64,000 bases of DNA from Globisporangium splendens (lineage: Eukaryota; Oomycota; Peronosporomycetes; Pythiales; Pythiaceae), in assembly GCA_006386115.1 (NCBI GenBank), contig VFIW01000017.1:520499-584498 (forward strand), written 5' to 3'. Every line of letters starts with the position of its first letter. Within the stretch, counting starts at the first letter, position 1. Positions 22,839-33,982 of this stretch are shown piece by piece. The notes beneath the pieces are model-generated. The model was given only the letters and a program-made list of their open reading frames with translations. It had not been told where the DNA came from and searched no databases. The translations under genes were made by a program, and so were the position numbers.

Positions 22839-23174
22839 ATGCCGGAGCCATCGAAGGACGACGCGCTGACGAGCGAGATCACGGAGCAGGAGTATCGCAA
22901 GATCAGCTCGCGACCGCATCTCAAGTTCAACGACATGACGGCCGAGGTGTGCACCGAGACGATCGAGATCATCACCATGGCGTGCGACAAGCACGTGCCT
23001 GTGAAGAACTATGAGGCCGCGGCGCAGCTCATCAAGCAGAGCATGGACAAGAAGTTCGGCGCGTCGTGGCACTGCTTCATCGACGAGGGCTACGGCTTCG
23101 ACATCAGCTACCAGCAGCGCCACATGCTCGACCTCGACGTCGGCGAGATCGGCGTCCTCGTCTACAAATGCTAG
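22839..23174 (+). CDS. Axonemal dynein light chain, DNAL4-like (LC8 superfamily)
   Basis: Single exon, 111 residues, within the usual size. The LC8 fold signature is clear: AAQLIKQSMDKKFGASWHCF, then IDEGYGFDIS and a last strand GVLVYKC. The N-terminal part (KISSRPHLKFNDM, ETIEIITMAC) resembles DNAL4, a light chain of outer-arm axonemal dynein, more than the cytoplasmic DYNLL proteins, which have about 89 residues. I infer a role in flagellar motor assembly in zoospores. Start is the ATG at 22839, with a core promoter-like site just upstream. Confidence 0.88.
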   Translation: MPEPSKDDALTSEITEQEYRKISSRPHLKFNDMTAEVCTETIEIITMACDKHVPVKNYEAAAQLIKQSMDKKFGASWHCFIDEGYGFDISYQQRHMLDLDVGEIGVLVYKC

Positions 23175-23311
23175 CAAGCTTCGCTTCATATCATGTGTAT
23201 TTCCTTGTAGTCTCTCCTGCGACTGCGGCTAATTTCTTTCATTATATTACACGCGCTTATTACTCTACTACTAGCCGTAAAGGGGAATGCTAATGTACAT
23301 CACTGCCATGC

Positions 23312-23725
23312 TCATAGCTCCTCGCCTTCACTATAATCGTCCTCTTCATAGTCGTTTTTATCGACATTGGCGCTTGCTGTCGCGGCTTCTGGCTGACTCC
23401 CCAGCGCTTTCTTGTTAGCGCTGAGCTCGATGCTACGGGAGCTTGCGGCTTGTTTGCCCGTCGTCTCACCCGCATACGCGGTCGCGGGTAGCGCTTCAAG
23501 AGACGAAGCCGCCGCGCGTTTCCGCAGACAGAGCGCCACGGCGCTGCACAAGAACGCGACGCCGTAGCCGCCCGCCGCGAGGTAGCAGTTGCGCTCGGCC
23601 GTCGACGCCTTCACGTGGAGCCCGTGCACGAACGCCGGCTGGAAGCGCAGCAGCAGGCCGAAGAGCGGCAGCAGCGCCATGCCCGCGAGCGACACCGCGA
23701 GTACCACGTGCAGATAGCTGCTCAT
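23312..23725 (-). CDS. Small predicted membrane protein, unknown function
   Basis: Single exon, 137 residues from an ATG at 23725. Two hydrophobic segments are seen: about residues 5-28 (LHVVLAVSLAGMALLPLFGL) and about 46-67 (CYLAAGGYGVAFLCSAVALC). They are followed by a basic patch RKR and an acidic, low-complexity tail ending DYEEDDYSEGEEL. A short loop carries one Cys and several Ala/Thr. I do not recognise the family. The clean frame, the two membrane spans and the strong stop-free GC-rich codons argue that it is real. It converges on the dynein light chain gene, with 137 bp between the stop codons. Confidence 0.6.
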   Translation of the reverse strand: MSSYLHVVLAVSLAGMALLPLFGLLLRFQPAFVHGLHVKASTAERNCYLAAGGYGVAFLCSAVALCLRKRAAASSLEALPATAYAGETTGKQAASSRSIELSANKKALGSQPEAATASANVDKNDYEEDDYSEGEEL

Positions 23726-24065
23726 CTTTATTAGGGAGGGAGATTGCGACTGATTTCGAGCCGATTGTCGAGAAAGGACGTCTTTTCAGCCAACTACATA
23801 CCGTTTTTGCCTGTTTTCAGCCAATGGTGTGCTAGCGTATGCTCTTTCAAAACGAAAACGAACCCATGGGAAATATGTGTGCAGCAGAGGCGCTTTGCCT
23901 TAAATTATGTATGTGCAGCGATGCAATCGCGCTCTTAATGGCCTCTCTTGTTCGTGCAGCGTGCGTACTAGTGCACGCATAGTCACGAGCTCTCATGTCG
24001 CCACCTTCAGCACAGTCAGCTTCTGTTCGCTTCGCTCAACTTCGTCCCAAGTCCACTTTTTTTTA

Positions 24066-25715
24066 TCACCCCATGGCGCGCATACTCGGCGGTGGCGCCT
24101 TGTGGTCGCGGAAGCTCTTGAGCTCCGAGAGCCGCACGAAGCGGTGATAGATGAGCGGGTTCAACTGGCTCAGCCGCGACGGGTTCTCGGCGAAGCACAC
24201 GAACAGCGTCTTGATCACGGCCGCGATGACTTGCGTCGCGATCGAGAGCGTCGTGTAGCAGAGCGTGAAGCTCGCGAGTCCGAAGAACACGGCGTGGCTC
24301 GACGCGGACAGCGCCGAGAGGCACATCGCGCTCATGACGCTCGCCCAGCCGTTGGCACCGAGCAGCAGCAGGCGACTCGTGAGGTCGTCGTCGACGATCG
24401 CCTCGACGCCACGCGACTCGATCAACGCCCACGCGTCGTGTGCCGCGACGTAGAATGGCTTGCCGTACCCTGCGATGTGCACGAACGAGTACTTGTGGTA
24501 CGTACGGATGAAATGCTCGACGTACTCGGAGCGCAGCGACACAAAGCGCCGCGAGAGCACGGACTCGTCGCGTCGTGCCCACCGCACAATGTTCCAGATT
24601 ATGTGCGCGAGTGGACACAGCAGCGAGCCGATGCACACCGAGCCAAACGAACTGGAGAGCGCAGACTTCAGGAAATGGCCGACGATGCGGCGGTCCATGG
24701 CACTGGCATTCGGAGAATACGCGCCGCTGCTGTCATCACTCTGCTGCTCCAAATCGGACGGCGAGACGTCGTGGTCCGAGATGTTCTCGCTCGCGGGCGA
24801 CGGCGACACGTCCGACGAATCGTCCTTGTAGTACCAGATCATGGTCGTGCCCGACACGACGACGGTCAAAACGTTCTTGAAAACGTTGGATGTCCAGTAG
24901 AAGTGCAGGTACATGTAGAGCATGCTGAAGCCCCAGGGCGAGACATCGTGCGAGCCCACGAACGCGATCGTCGTGCAGATCCAGCTCGCCCAGATCGTGT
25001 ACACGACGAGGATCCCGACCGTGACGGCCGCGAGCGACGGATGACCCAGCAGAAAGTCCACGACCAACTCGAACAACACGGCGACAAAGTCGAAGCCGTT
25101 CTTCGTCTTGATCATCCACGTCAGGTCCATGACGATCGTGAACGTCACGATGATCCCGAGGAAGAGCGCGTCGCCACTCTCCATCGACAGCAGGATGACC
25201 GCGAGCACGAGCAGTCCGAACGTCGAGAACACACACGAACCCTGGAGGAACCGCATCTTCGAGTAAAACGTGAACAACAGCATCCACCCGACAGCAAACA
25301 GGATGTTGATCACGCACAGCGAGCGCAGCGCCACGCCAATATCGCCCGCGTTCAGCTTCGCAGCTGCGGCAGCGTCTGCTTTGCTACCCTCATCGTCACT
25401 GTCATCCACGTCGTCGCTGCGGATCGCGTTCACTGCGATCAGCGTGAACAGCGCGTGCGCGATGTACGCGCCAATCAACGGCACGTCGCGGTACGTGATC
25501 GGGCCATTGAGCGAGGGCAGCGGCCGCGCACCGCTCGCGCTGTCCGTCATGGAGAGCGGGATGAGACTCGCGTCGCTGGCGTCGAGGTCCTCGACTATGG
25601 GAGACAGCGCCAGGTCCTCCATCTCGGCCTCGGGGGAGTGCGGGCGCGCGTCGTTTTCATGGTCGTCGTCGCGGCGCTCGCCGTTGATGCTCGCCGTGTC
25701 GATGCTCAGCGCCAT
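24066..25715 (-). CDS. Choline transporter-like protein (CTL/SLC44, PNS1 family)
   Basis: Single exon, 549 residues from ATG 25715 (MALSIDTASING); the frame extends upstream but the first in-family start is this one. An acidic N-terminal cytosolic stretch of about 75 residues is followed by some ten hydrophobic segments. Family signatures are present in the C-terminal half: YWTSNVFKNVLTVVVSGT, SSSFGSVCIGSLL, KYSFVHIAGYGKPFYVAA and DDLTSRLLLLG. An inserted Ser/Asp-rich loop lies between YYKDDSSD and the FGS motif. The family transports choline or related compounds at the plasma membrane or acts on intracellular membranes; the substrate here is not shown. A 610-codon open frame on the opposite strand is only its mirror image. 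Confidence 0.88.
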   Translation of the reverse strand: MALSIDTASINGERRDDDHENDARPHSPEAEMEDLALSPIVEDLDASDASLIPLSMTDSASGARPLPSLNGPITYRDVPLIGAYIAHALFTLIAVNAIRSDDVDDSDDEGSKADAAAAAKLNAGDIGVALRSLCVINILFAVGWMLLFTFYSKMRFLQGSCVFSTFGLLVLAVILLSMESGDALFLGIIVTFTIVMDLTWMIKTKNGFDFVAVLFELVVDFLLGHPSLAAVTVGILVVYTIWASWICTTIAFVGSHDVSPWGFSMLYMYLHFYWTSNVFKNVLTVVVSGTTMIWYYKDDSSDVSPSPASENISDHDVSPSDLEQQSDDSSGAYSPNASAMDRRIVGHFLKSALSSSFGSVCIGSLLCPLAHIIWNIVRWARRDESVLSRRFVSLRSEYVEHFIRTYHKYSFVHIAGYGKPFYVAAHDAWALIESRGVEAIVDDDLTSRLLLLGANGWASVMSAMCLSALSASSHAVFFGLASFTLCYTTLSIATQVIAAVIKTLFVCFAENPSRLSQLNPLIYHRFVRLSELKSFRDHKAPPPSMRAMG

Positions 25716-27919
25716 GCTCCTGCTTTGCGTGGAAAATAGCTGCGCACTAATTCGATTCTGACCGCTTCCTCCCCCTTCTTGTCTCGTCTTTTTTTGTATT
25801 ATTTCGCGAGGTACCCAAAATAGTCTATTTCGAATAGACGGGTGAATGGGTCTTGAGAGGGTATCACCCGTTCCCAACAATTGCTCTTTTGGGCATAACC
25901 CTCTGGGACATCCTCTGGGATATCAGTGTGGAAATGGCCCGATGAATAGCCCAAAGACGTTTGCCCCGCACCAAGAGAAACAAAAAAACTTGAATGTTTA
26001 TCTTCCGAACACAAAAATTGTTCGGTTACTGTTATCTTCCGAATAGACGGTTTATGACTTTTTTTTATGTCTTTTTCTTCATAAAACCGAACTCCCCCGA
26101 AAATCGATCCGGTTTAAATGTTCAGGACCCTCTCCAACTAGAACACACAGGTGAATGCAAGGAAGGGCACTGTTGGCAAGCGTGCCACAGTCTTTGGTGA
26201 CGAGCGTACAGGAAAGCCCAAGAGGTATGATGTTTTTGACGTGGTTTTGTTCTGTGGCGCGTGTTCAACTCGTGAATGACTGCATTGCCGAGGATAATGG
26301 CTTGTGTGTGTGTGTGTGTACGTATTCAATATAATCAGGACATTCATGCATACACGAAATGAAAAGCTAGAATTTCAAGGGCTTGCATGCTTTACTGTCT
26401 TCGTCCACGCGCGCGCGATGCCTGTGACGGCGTTAATACGCACCCGCGTGAGGACATTGCCGGTTCCATCATCATGACCCTCCAGGGCCGCCAAGACTTT
26501 GATTTGCACGTCATTTACGAGGAGTTGAACTTTGCGTCGCCAAGCGGCGCGCTCAGCATATGCAACTAGCGGTGCGAACGGCGGTGGCCATGTGCCGCTC
26601 ACAAAGAGGTGTGCGATACGCATGGCGCGCTGCGCGTCTCTCTGTGTGTGGTTCTTTCTGTCCAATGGTACGGCGTCTAGTCCTTCGAGAAGGAGCTAAT
26701 TGTACAATGATGCAACGGAAATATTTGCGATGGCGCACAGATTGGCTGGGAAGCGAGAGCAGCAATCATCGTCATCATTTGCTGCTGTTGGTTTGCAACA
26801 TTTGTCACCACTGCTTTCAGCTCTGCGAGCTCCGTGCCGAAAACTTGGACGCCTACGAGCAGGCGCTCAACAGCATCCCCAAAAGTTTGTGTACCACCAA
26901 ATTGCTGCCCTCGCTCCGGCCTTCCCCCCTTCTAGGTGACTTCAATGTCCTGCTCGCGATGCAATGCGCACATGTTGGAATGCGCGATGTGTCCCACACC
27001 AAAATTCCGAACGAAAGTGGTCGGATGATGGCCGCTTGAGCTACTTCAAGGTCGTGGTGGGACATCTCACAGCAAAAGGGAAGAAAGTCAGAGCCACCTC
27101 GCTGCAGCAAAGGGACCTTGCTGCTTGTGTGGTGGTGGGGGGGGGGGGGGACCATTTGTGTGCACATTTGCTTTGTTTGTGGCGGACGCTGTGATAAAAT
27201 GCACAACTCGCTTTTGAAGAGGCTGCAGATCCCCGCACAAATCGGCACAAACGTCCGGAGCGCGTGCCGTTTTCGTCCCTGAAAATTTCGAGCAAGGGAA
27301 AAGTATCATTCATTTTACGTACAACTTCTCTATACTTGGGCAGCGAATCATGTGCAACACAAGGTGCGACCTGTTGCAAACTGCACATCCAGGCAACATG
27401 CGACTTGCAAGCGCGATGCGCCTACTTGCTTCTGCTTGATGGTTCGTGCACTTGACACATGCGCGGTGTGGATATATGTGTGCGCCTTGCCAACCTGTCT
27501 GGTGTCTTTTTGAGTCAGTCACCTGGCATAGTTGGTTGTGGTGGCGATTCAACGAGCAAGAAAAGCTTTGCAACACCGTCTCGAATTGACAACAGCAGAC
27601 AGCATCAGCAGGTTCACAGAAAGAAAAAAAAACCTCAGCGACAACCACCCCTGTTCGCACAAAAATCCACACACTGAACACTTGCAGCAAATTCAAGGTT
27701 TTTTGTCTCCTTTCTGCACCGTGATTATTGTCTGTTTGTTTTTGCTCTCTATCTTTTTCTCCCGCTTTGTCGTCAGCAATTTTCCACACAGCAAGCAACA
27801 AGCAGCAAACAGCAAACAGCAAACGGCGTGTGCTGCAAACACAACTCACTTGCCGTGCGTATCAAGACAGCAAGCGCCAGCACACAGGTTCACATATACG
27901 CCAAACACAACAAGGGAAG
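25716..27919. other. 2.2-kb low-information region; possible unresolved exons at 26.4-27.0 kb
   Basis: At 25826-26105 several short inverted repeats occur (GTCTATT/AATAGAC, ACGGGTGA/TCACCCGT, CCGAACA/TGTTCGG), which could be a small decayed DNA transposon. At 26400-26569 (plus) the text EDIAGSIIMTLQGRQDFDLH and on looks protein-like, as does ELRAENLDAYEQALNSIPK at about 26826-26885 after a good acceptor, but I could not join them in frame or name a family. A run of about 13 G lies near 27137-27150. Confidence 0.3.
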
Positions 27920-28765
27920 ATGGCGACGCACTTTGACGCGATTGAGCTGCTGAGCCGCTACGAGACGCCTTTGATCAAGGACATGGAGGCGGACGACGAC
28001 GTGCTCGAGTGGGTGGCTGCGTTCATCGGCTCGGACGCGTTCCGCGACGCCGTCGACGCCTTCTGCGACGCGCACGGCGACAAATTCAAGCTGCTCATGG
28101 CCAAGGGCGGTCCCACTCCTGAGCAGCTCGCGCAAGTCGAAACGTGCGTTTAGATTATGAGATGCAGTGTGTGTGTGTGCGCGTTAAATGGGCGAATGTA
28201 TCTAATAATGTGGTTTATGACATGTGTATGTATGTGTGTATAGGTCGTGGAAGGAGCTCCATATGCTCTTTATTGACTCGGCGAACGAATACATTGAAGG
28301 TTCGTTGTACAGTGCTTGTTATGATGGAAAGTGTCGCTATATTGACGCGTGGCATATGCGAATATGGAAAATGCATGCACAGAGTTTTTGACGGCGCGGG
28401 GGTTCACGATGGAGCAGTACAATGCGCGGTGTGAGGAGGAGATGCACCTGTCGGAGGAGCGCCAGCGCCACACGCGGCTCTCGTTCTTCGTGCAGATCAT
28501 CATGGCGTGCTGCGAGTACGACCAGTTTCTGAACCTCATGCGGCGCGCGGCCGACCCGGAGTACTACGACAAGAAGGAGCTGCAGTACGAGGCCGAGAAC
28601 ATCGTGTACCAGGCGACGGAGGCCGCCGCGGGCAACACTGTGGCCGTGCCGGACGCCAGCAAAGTGGCGAACGCGCAGGGCTTCCTCGAGTACTTCCAGG
28701 CCAACCCGGATGTTTCGCTCGACGAGCTGACGCAGGAGTTCCAAAAGCGCGTCAAGCTCGCGTAA
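27920..28765 (+). CDS. BART-domain protein (ARL2BP/CFAP36-like)
   Basis: Three exons: 27920-28143, 28244-28299, 28383-28765, giving 220 residues. The order DDDVLEWVAAFIGSDAF, SWKELHMLFIDSANEYIE, EFLTARGFTMEQYNARCEE matches the helical BART domain that binds ARL2/ARL3-type GTPases; it covers about residues 15-150. The remaining helical part (EYYDKKELQYEAENIV, VSLDELTQEFQKRVKLA) is charged. Known members act at the basal body or in the cilium. The exon phases (2, 1) fit only if both short introns are removed. With DNAL4 and KATNAL2 nearby this gives the window a flagellar flavour. It could be either an ARL2BP or a CFAP36 homologue; the length lies between the two. Confidence 0.8.
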
Positions 28766-29192
28766 CCAAAGCATGCTCAAGGCACATAGACACCAGAAAA
28801 ACAGCAAGAAGCTTATGGAAAGTGCTGGTTGCTGCCTTGCTTCCATTATGGATCATTGAGCACAAATAGCATAAAGAAAGAGTGGCGTGACGGGAGGCAT
28901 CATTTATTAAACGGCAGTGAAAAAAGGAAAACAAGCTCGAGAACGAAACGAGAAAGAAAGCAAGAAAGAAGATGCGAGTTCGCGCGGGAAGGAGCGCAGA
29001 CGCAGAGAGAAGAACGGACGAAGGAACGTGTGGACTTGTAAAACACATTTTAAAATATACAAAATTGGACGTCACAGCAGAAGAAAACGGGAGAAGAGAA
29101 GAGAAAATGCCATGTTAGATTACCAGAACGACCCCGTTTGTCTTTAATACAGCACATAAAAACAACAACATCACACAAAGCTAAAAGTGTGT
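28766..29192. other. Convergent, purine-rich intergenic region
   Basis: Between the stops of the BART and calpain-like genes. The plus strand is a long AG-rich tract (about 28900-29110). It contains frames of Lys/Arg/Glu only and nothing coding. Confidence 0.4.
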
Positions 29193-31711
29193 TTATGAAA
29201 AAGTGCTCGGTAACACGACTAAGCTGGTAATTGGTGATTTGTCAGCCGAATGAATGCAGCATCGTAGCTCTTCGATGACCTCCATGGCTTCTGCGGCGCC
29301 TTCTGTATTGCCATGAAGCAGAACGTGGAGATCTTGCCAGATGAGCTCTGCATAGCGCTCCTGCTGGTGGTGGCTTGTATCATCAGCGCTACTCGGGTCT
29401 TGATCCTCAACCGCGAGAAGCAAGTAGACATCTCGCAGATCATCCAGTAAAAGCCCTTTGGACGCGGATGGCGACGGCACGCTATCCAGCGACGTTCCAA
29501 ATTGATCCATAAATCGATCGACCAAGGCGTTGTCCAGCTCCACGTGCTCACGGAGTTCGAGAAACGTGAAGATCTCAGCGGAGGAGATCACGCCGTCCAT
29601 GTCTTGATCGAGACACTCGAAGAGAAGCGCCAGGTTCTTCTCCGTAGTTTGTTGCGTGTGTGCTGGTGGCAGGCTGTCGTGATTATCTTTTTTATCATCT
29701 TGCGTCTTGGTGGTGTCGATCTCAATCGTGAGGACATATTCTCCTGGTCCAAGAGAAGTTGTTATCTATCAAAACAACCACACATCGCGTCAGAACGTCA
29801 TATCACCAACCTGTTCTGATAATGCGTAAGCAGTGTCATACCTGGGACTCCACAATGTCAGCGCTCCACACGACCGCACTGTTCGCACTCGCTGTCAGTA
29901 GCTTTGAGGATGAAAAGTCATGTTCCACAGACTCCAAAGTGAGCTCAAGCGTGGTGCTGGCGGCATCGACTGCGCTCCCTCCTTGGTGCTGGACCACGAT
30001 CACCACTTGACTCAGTTCGGCGACGCCAAATGCAAACTGGAATTGGTGCCGTGACTCGGCATCTCGCTTTCTCGCGACCTTCACACGCTGGTGCTTGGAC
30101 TCACTATGATCCCTCAGCAGCATCCACACGCGTGGAGACAACGCAAAAAACGCACTCCAACTCACCGCCAGCGATGATTTCTCGTTATGCTGCATCGCGC
30201 CATCAGGTACTCCTGTGGATCGTTTTAGCGTCGAACGAACCGAATCGCCAGCATCCTGCACCTCGACGCCATCTCGCCGATCACACGAGAGCAATGGGAA
30301 CGCGCAGTGGTGGTTGTCGATCGCACCAAATGATACAATAAAGACGCGCGATGCATTCTTTGTGGACTGGTCTTGCTGCTTGTTATTGCTGTACCGACGA
30401 GGAAGCCGTCGACAAAGCAGCGCCTGCAATGCAGAAGTTGAAGTTGCGTCTTCGGCATGAGGGTTGTTTCCACTTAATTCTGCTGAACGGTAAACTTGGA
30501 CCCTGTATTGCACAGTACACCAAATCAACCTTCAGCTGAGTTCCAGATAGCTGAACAACTACTCTGTCAACGTACCAGGGTAACCCGGAGAACTCTCGAA
30601 TGATCTGGAGCGTCGGGAGGCTTCCAATGACAGCATAAGAGCCTTTCAACTTCGCATACGCCTTCTGCAGAAGTATTGGGAACACTTCACTTGGTGTCGA
30701 TGCTGAACTCACCGCCATCAACCCGTTTCCAATAGGAAAACCTGGTAGAAAGAGATCGATCACGACGTGCTTCCACTGCATTCCATACTCGCACATTTGG
30801 ACTCGTATCGCGCTCTGACGACGCAAATCATACTCAGAAAGTGATGCCAGACCAAACAATTGCATCAGCCACTTGCGTTTCCTGTGTGGTGAACTAAACA
30901 GACATGCGAGAGCACACAGAAAGCTGTCGTGGCCTGGAATCGGCGAACAGAACTGCGGCAGTAACTTGGTTGGCGTCCTAGTCTTCTTCTCGTCAACTGC
31001 AAATACCCATGACGTGTCCAGTACGTCTGGTAACTGCTTCCAAGTGCACAAAGCGTATAGAGACGCCGCACCATCCGGACGGTCGTGTTTGGTGTTGCCT
31101 TCTCTCTCACTTGCGTCGCCCAGGAGCGATCTCAAGCCTGGCGAAAACGTCGAGTCGACGAACACCTGGTCGTTCTCCCTACCAAAGAAGCGGTTGATAT
31201 CAACACAAAAGCTCACCATAATTGCATCTGGCAGACTCACAGGCTTCAGCCAATCTTGGCGGATACGACTGAGCGATTCGTGCGCATTTCTGATCTTCTG
31301 GTCCAGGGCAGCAGCTTCAACTTTCTGCGCTCGCTCCAGGTCGTCCAGCGCCAGGGACTTCACGTCGTTCACTGTGTAGCGCACACGCACAAACGCGCGC
31401 TGCTTCGGGATCTTGAGTGCGTATGCGATCACGCGGCGTTCCAGCGGGAGTAACTCACAGTCGAACGCCAGTTCCACGGCCGTAGTCGCATATTTGAGAT
31501 CCTGGTGGCACGGCTGGTGCTGTGGTGATGGCAAAGCCAGTTGGACATTGGACGAATCGCGGAAATCCGCGCGGAAGTGGACAGCGGCGAAGCCCGCGTT
31601 GACTGCAACGAACTGCAGCGCAACTGCCGTGGAGTCAGCACTAGCGGCAGCGGCCTGCGGGAGCGCATACTGCGACGCAGAGATGGTCACGTGCTCATGG
31701 ATCTGCTCCAT
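29193..31711 (-). CDS. Calpain-like protein without catalytic Cys, with C-terminal EF-hand
   Basis: Three exons: 31711-30576, 30502-29842, 29765-29193, giving 789 residues. The second intron is clear; the first (73 bp) was chosen among alternatives and is less sure. Calpain order is recognisable: FVDSTFSPGLRSLL, CTWKQLPDVL, GHDSFLCALACL, WKHVVIDLFLPGFP, and AYAKLKGSYAVIGSLPT. In active calpains the third reads GDCWLLA; here Cys is replaced by Ser (about residue 263) and Trp by Phe. The usual GHAYS and NPWG motifs were not found in exon 2. A domain III-like part ends LGPGEYVLTIE. An EF-hand loop (DQDMDGVISSAE, about 652-663) follows. I infer a non-catalytic, possibly calcium-responsive scaffold. 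It is divergent from the katanin gene. Confidence 0.72.
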
Positions 31712-32098
31712 GCCACATTGCCATGAACCTACAAATCCTCAGACAGGGGTCCTGTATACGGGTCGCTTCGTGTACTGTTCACCTAAATTCAGTAGATTGT
31801 GCGCAACTCTTGAAGATCCAAGTTAGCAACTCTGTAAAGGCAAAGTTGCTAATGTTCCAGCATCATGAGGAGGTGGGGACACGCTAAGCTTCATACACGA
31901 CACTAGCGCCGTAATCAAGAGCTATGCACTTGCTCCGTGTTTTCTATACTCACATGCCGCAATGTACGCCATTGCCCGAATGGTTGGCTTGTTCAGTGTG
32001 GAATGTGCATGCGTTTCGTGGTGCTGCAAATGTCTATTTATGTATCCAAGTTGACCTTCGATTCGCACCAAGTCGAATCGCGTGTGGAAACGAGCATC
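31712..32098. promoter_or_regulatory. Divergent promoter region, calpain-like and katanin-like genes
   Basis: 387 bp between two divergent ATG codons. No specific element could be identified. Confidence 0.3.
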
Positions 32099-33982
32099 AT
32101 GAGCTCGTTGATGCAGTTGAAGGCGCAAAATGAGAGCCGACTCGCGGTGCGTGCATCACGTGCAATTGAGATGTTAATGGTCGTGGTCACGTGGGCTGAT
32201 TTGCATATATATATGTGTGTATGTATGTATGTTTATGAATCCACTGCGTAGGAAGAAAAGTGGCTGATCGACCGCAAGCGCAATGTGCTCATCCTGGTGC
32301 TGCAGTACTGCGCTGAGAGTGGGTACCTGACCACAGCCGAGCGGCTGCAACAGGAAGCTGGATTCGCGATCTCGAAGTTCGAAGTCGTCGAGAACATCGA
32401 CCTCCTGCGCATTGTCCAGCTATATGCTCTTTATGACACGCTCCAGTTATCAGCAGCTCCCAGGCTTGACTCTCAACTGACTTGCTATCGCGTGCCTAGG
32501 GATATGAAGAGTATCACGAGATGAAGCTCGGCAAGAAGCCTACACTCGTGCGACGGCTTTCGCCCGACGAGCACAGCAACAACAAATCGGCCAGCGACAA
32601 CAACAGCAAGAAGGCAACGGCACTTGAGAAATGCAGCAAGCGCAACGAGTACTCGTCGCCGCACATGCCCGTGGAGGCGCGTGTCGAGAACGACGCAGCG
32701 TTGAAGGCACTGGCGAACAGCTCTGGGACGTCTTTCCGGTGCTATCGCATCAAAGACTGTGGCAACTAAGGGACCATCAGCACCAAGCAGCACGGTCTCT
32801 AGTCCAGAAGACGATTTGACGCTGGACCTCGGTCTTGTCGGTCAGAAACCAGCGAAAACCCAGGCCAAGAACTCAAAGTCTGGGACCAATAATGTGATAA
32901 AGAAGTCCACGACGGAGGAACCCGAAGAGAGCATCGAGGAGCGCGTGATCAAACCGCTGCCGTCGCTCATGCACGATTCCGAGTTGCGACCACTCGCCGA
33001 GACCATCACGCGCGAGATCTTCCAGAAGAACCCAAACGTGTGCTGGGACGACGTCATCGGGCTGCTCGAGACGAAGCGACTGCTGAAAGAAGCTGTGGTG
33101 ATGCCGCTCAAGTACCCGCAGCTTTTCCAGGGTCTGCTATCCCCATGGTGTGGCATCTTGTTATACGGTCCGCCGGGCAATGGCAAGACGATGCTCGCCA
33201 AGGCTGTCGCAACCGAGTGTCGCACGACATTCTTCAACATCTCGGCGTCCTCGATCGTCAGTAAATACCGCGGCGATTCGGAAAAGCTCATCCGCATGCT
33301 CTTCGAGCTGGTGTGGCACCATGCGCCATCGACGATCTTTCTGGACGAAGTCGACTCGATCATGGGCTCGCGCGACTCCAGTGGCGGTGGCGGTGGACAA
33401 GAGCACGAGGCCAGTCGACGCATGAAAACGGAGCTGCTGATCCAGATGGATGGTCTCTCGAAGACCAACGACGTCGTGTTCGTGCTCGCAGCGAGCAATC
33501 TGCCGTGGGAACTGGATGCTGTGACGGCTCGAGAAGCGCGTGCTAGTCGATCTACCGTCACCTGAAGCCCGTCGCGCGCTCTTCTCATTGCTTCTGGAGC
33601 CGTACACGCCGCCAGACTTCAACTTTGAGAACGCCGTCTCGAGAACCGAGGGATACTCTGGCGCTGATATCAAACTGGTCGCGAAAGAGGCGTGCATGGC
33701 GCCAGTGCGGAGACTCATGGTGCAGCTCGAGACCACCGAAGTGCAGCAAAAGAGCGCCAACCAGCGCGCAGACACAGGTGCGTACACAGTGTGCTTTCTT
33801 GTGGATGATGAGGTCCGTTATCTAAAGAGCACCTTCCCTTCGCAGCAGTGGCGAATTGGCAGGAGCTGCTGAGCCACATCGAGCCGCAGGATCTGCTCGC
33901 GTCGCTCGAGGAAACCAAGCCGTCCGCGCAGCAGATGCTCAAAAAGTACCAGCAATGGCAGTTCAAGTTTGGCTCCACCTGA
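32099..33982 (+). pseudogene. Katanin p60-like AAA ATPase (KATNAL2 type), frame broken in AAA core
   Basis: Exons: 32099-32146, 32252-32413, 32500 to about 32670, about 32770 to 33777, 33846-33982. The LisH part (NVLILVLQYCAESGYLTTAERLQQE), KWLIDRKR and NIDLLRI match KATNAL2. The AAA domain has GPPGNGKT (Walker A), [11 protein letters not shown] (Walker B) and [10 protein letters not shown]. After LDAV the frame shifts: family members have MLRR before LEKR, but here the DNA reads GCTGTGACGGCTCGAG, as if 8 bp were lost, and [20 protein letters not shown] continues in another frame. An intron does not explain it. The junction near 32670-32770 is also uncertain. The last exon (ANWQELLSHIEP to QFKFGST) is intact. 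It may be a recent pseudogene or an assembly error. The product would sever or remodel microtubules. Confidence 0.75.

Noticed and set aside
23907..25739. 610-codon open frame on the plus strand
   Set aside because: It is antisense to the choline transporter-like gene. Its composition (Arg/His/Val/Asp-rich, no hydrophobic pattern) is that of a mirror frame of GC-rich coding DNA.
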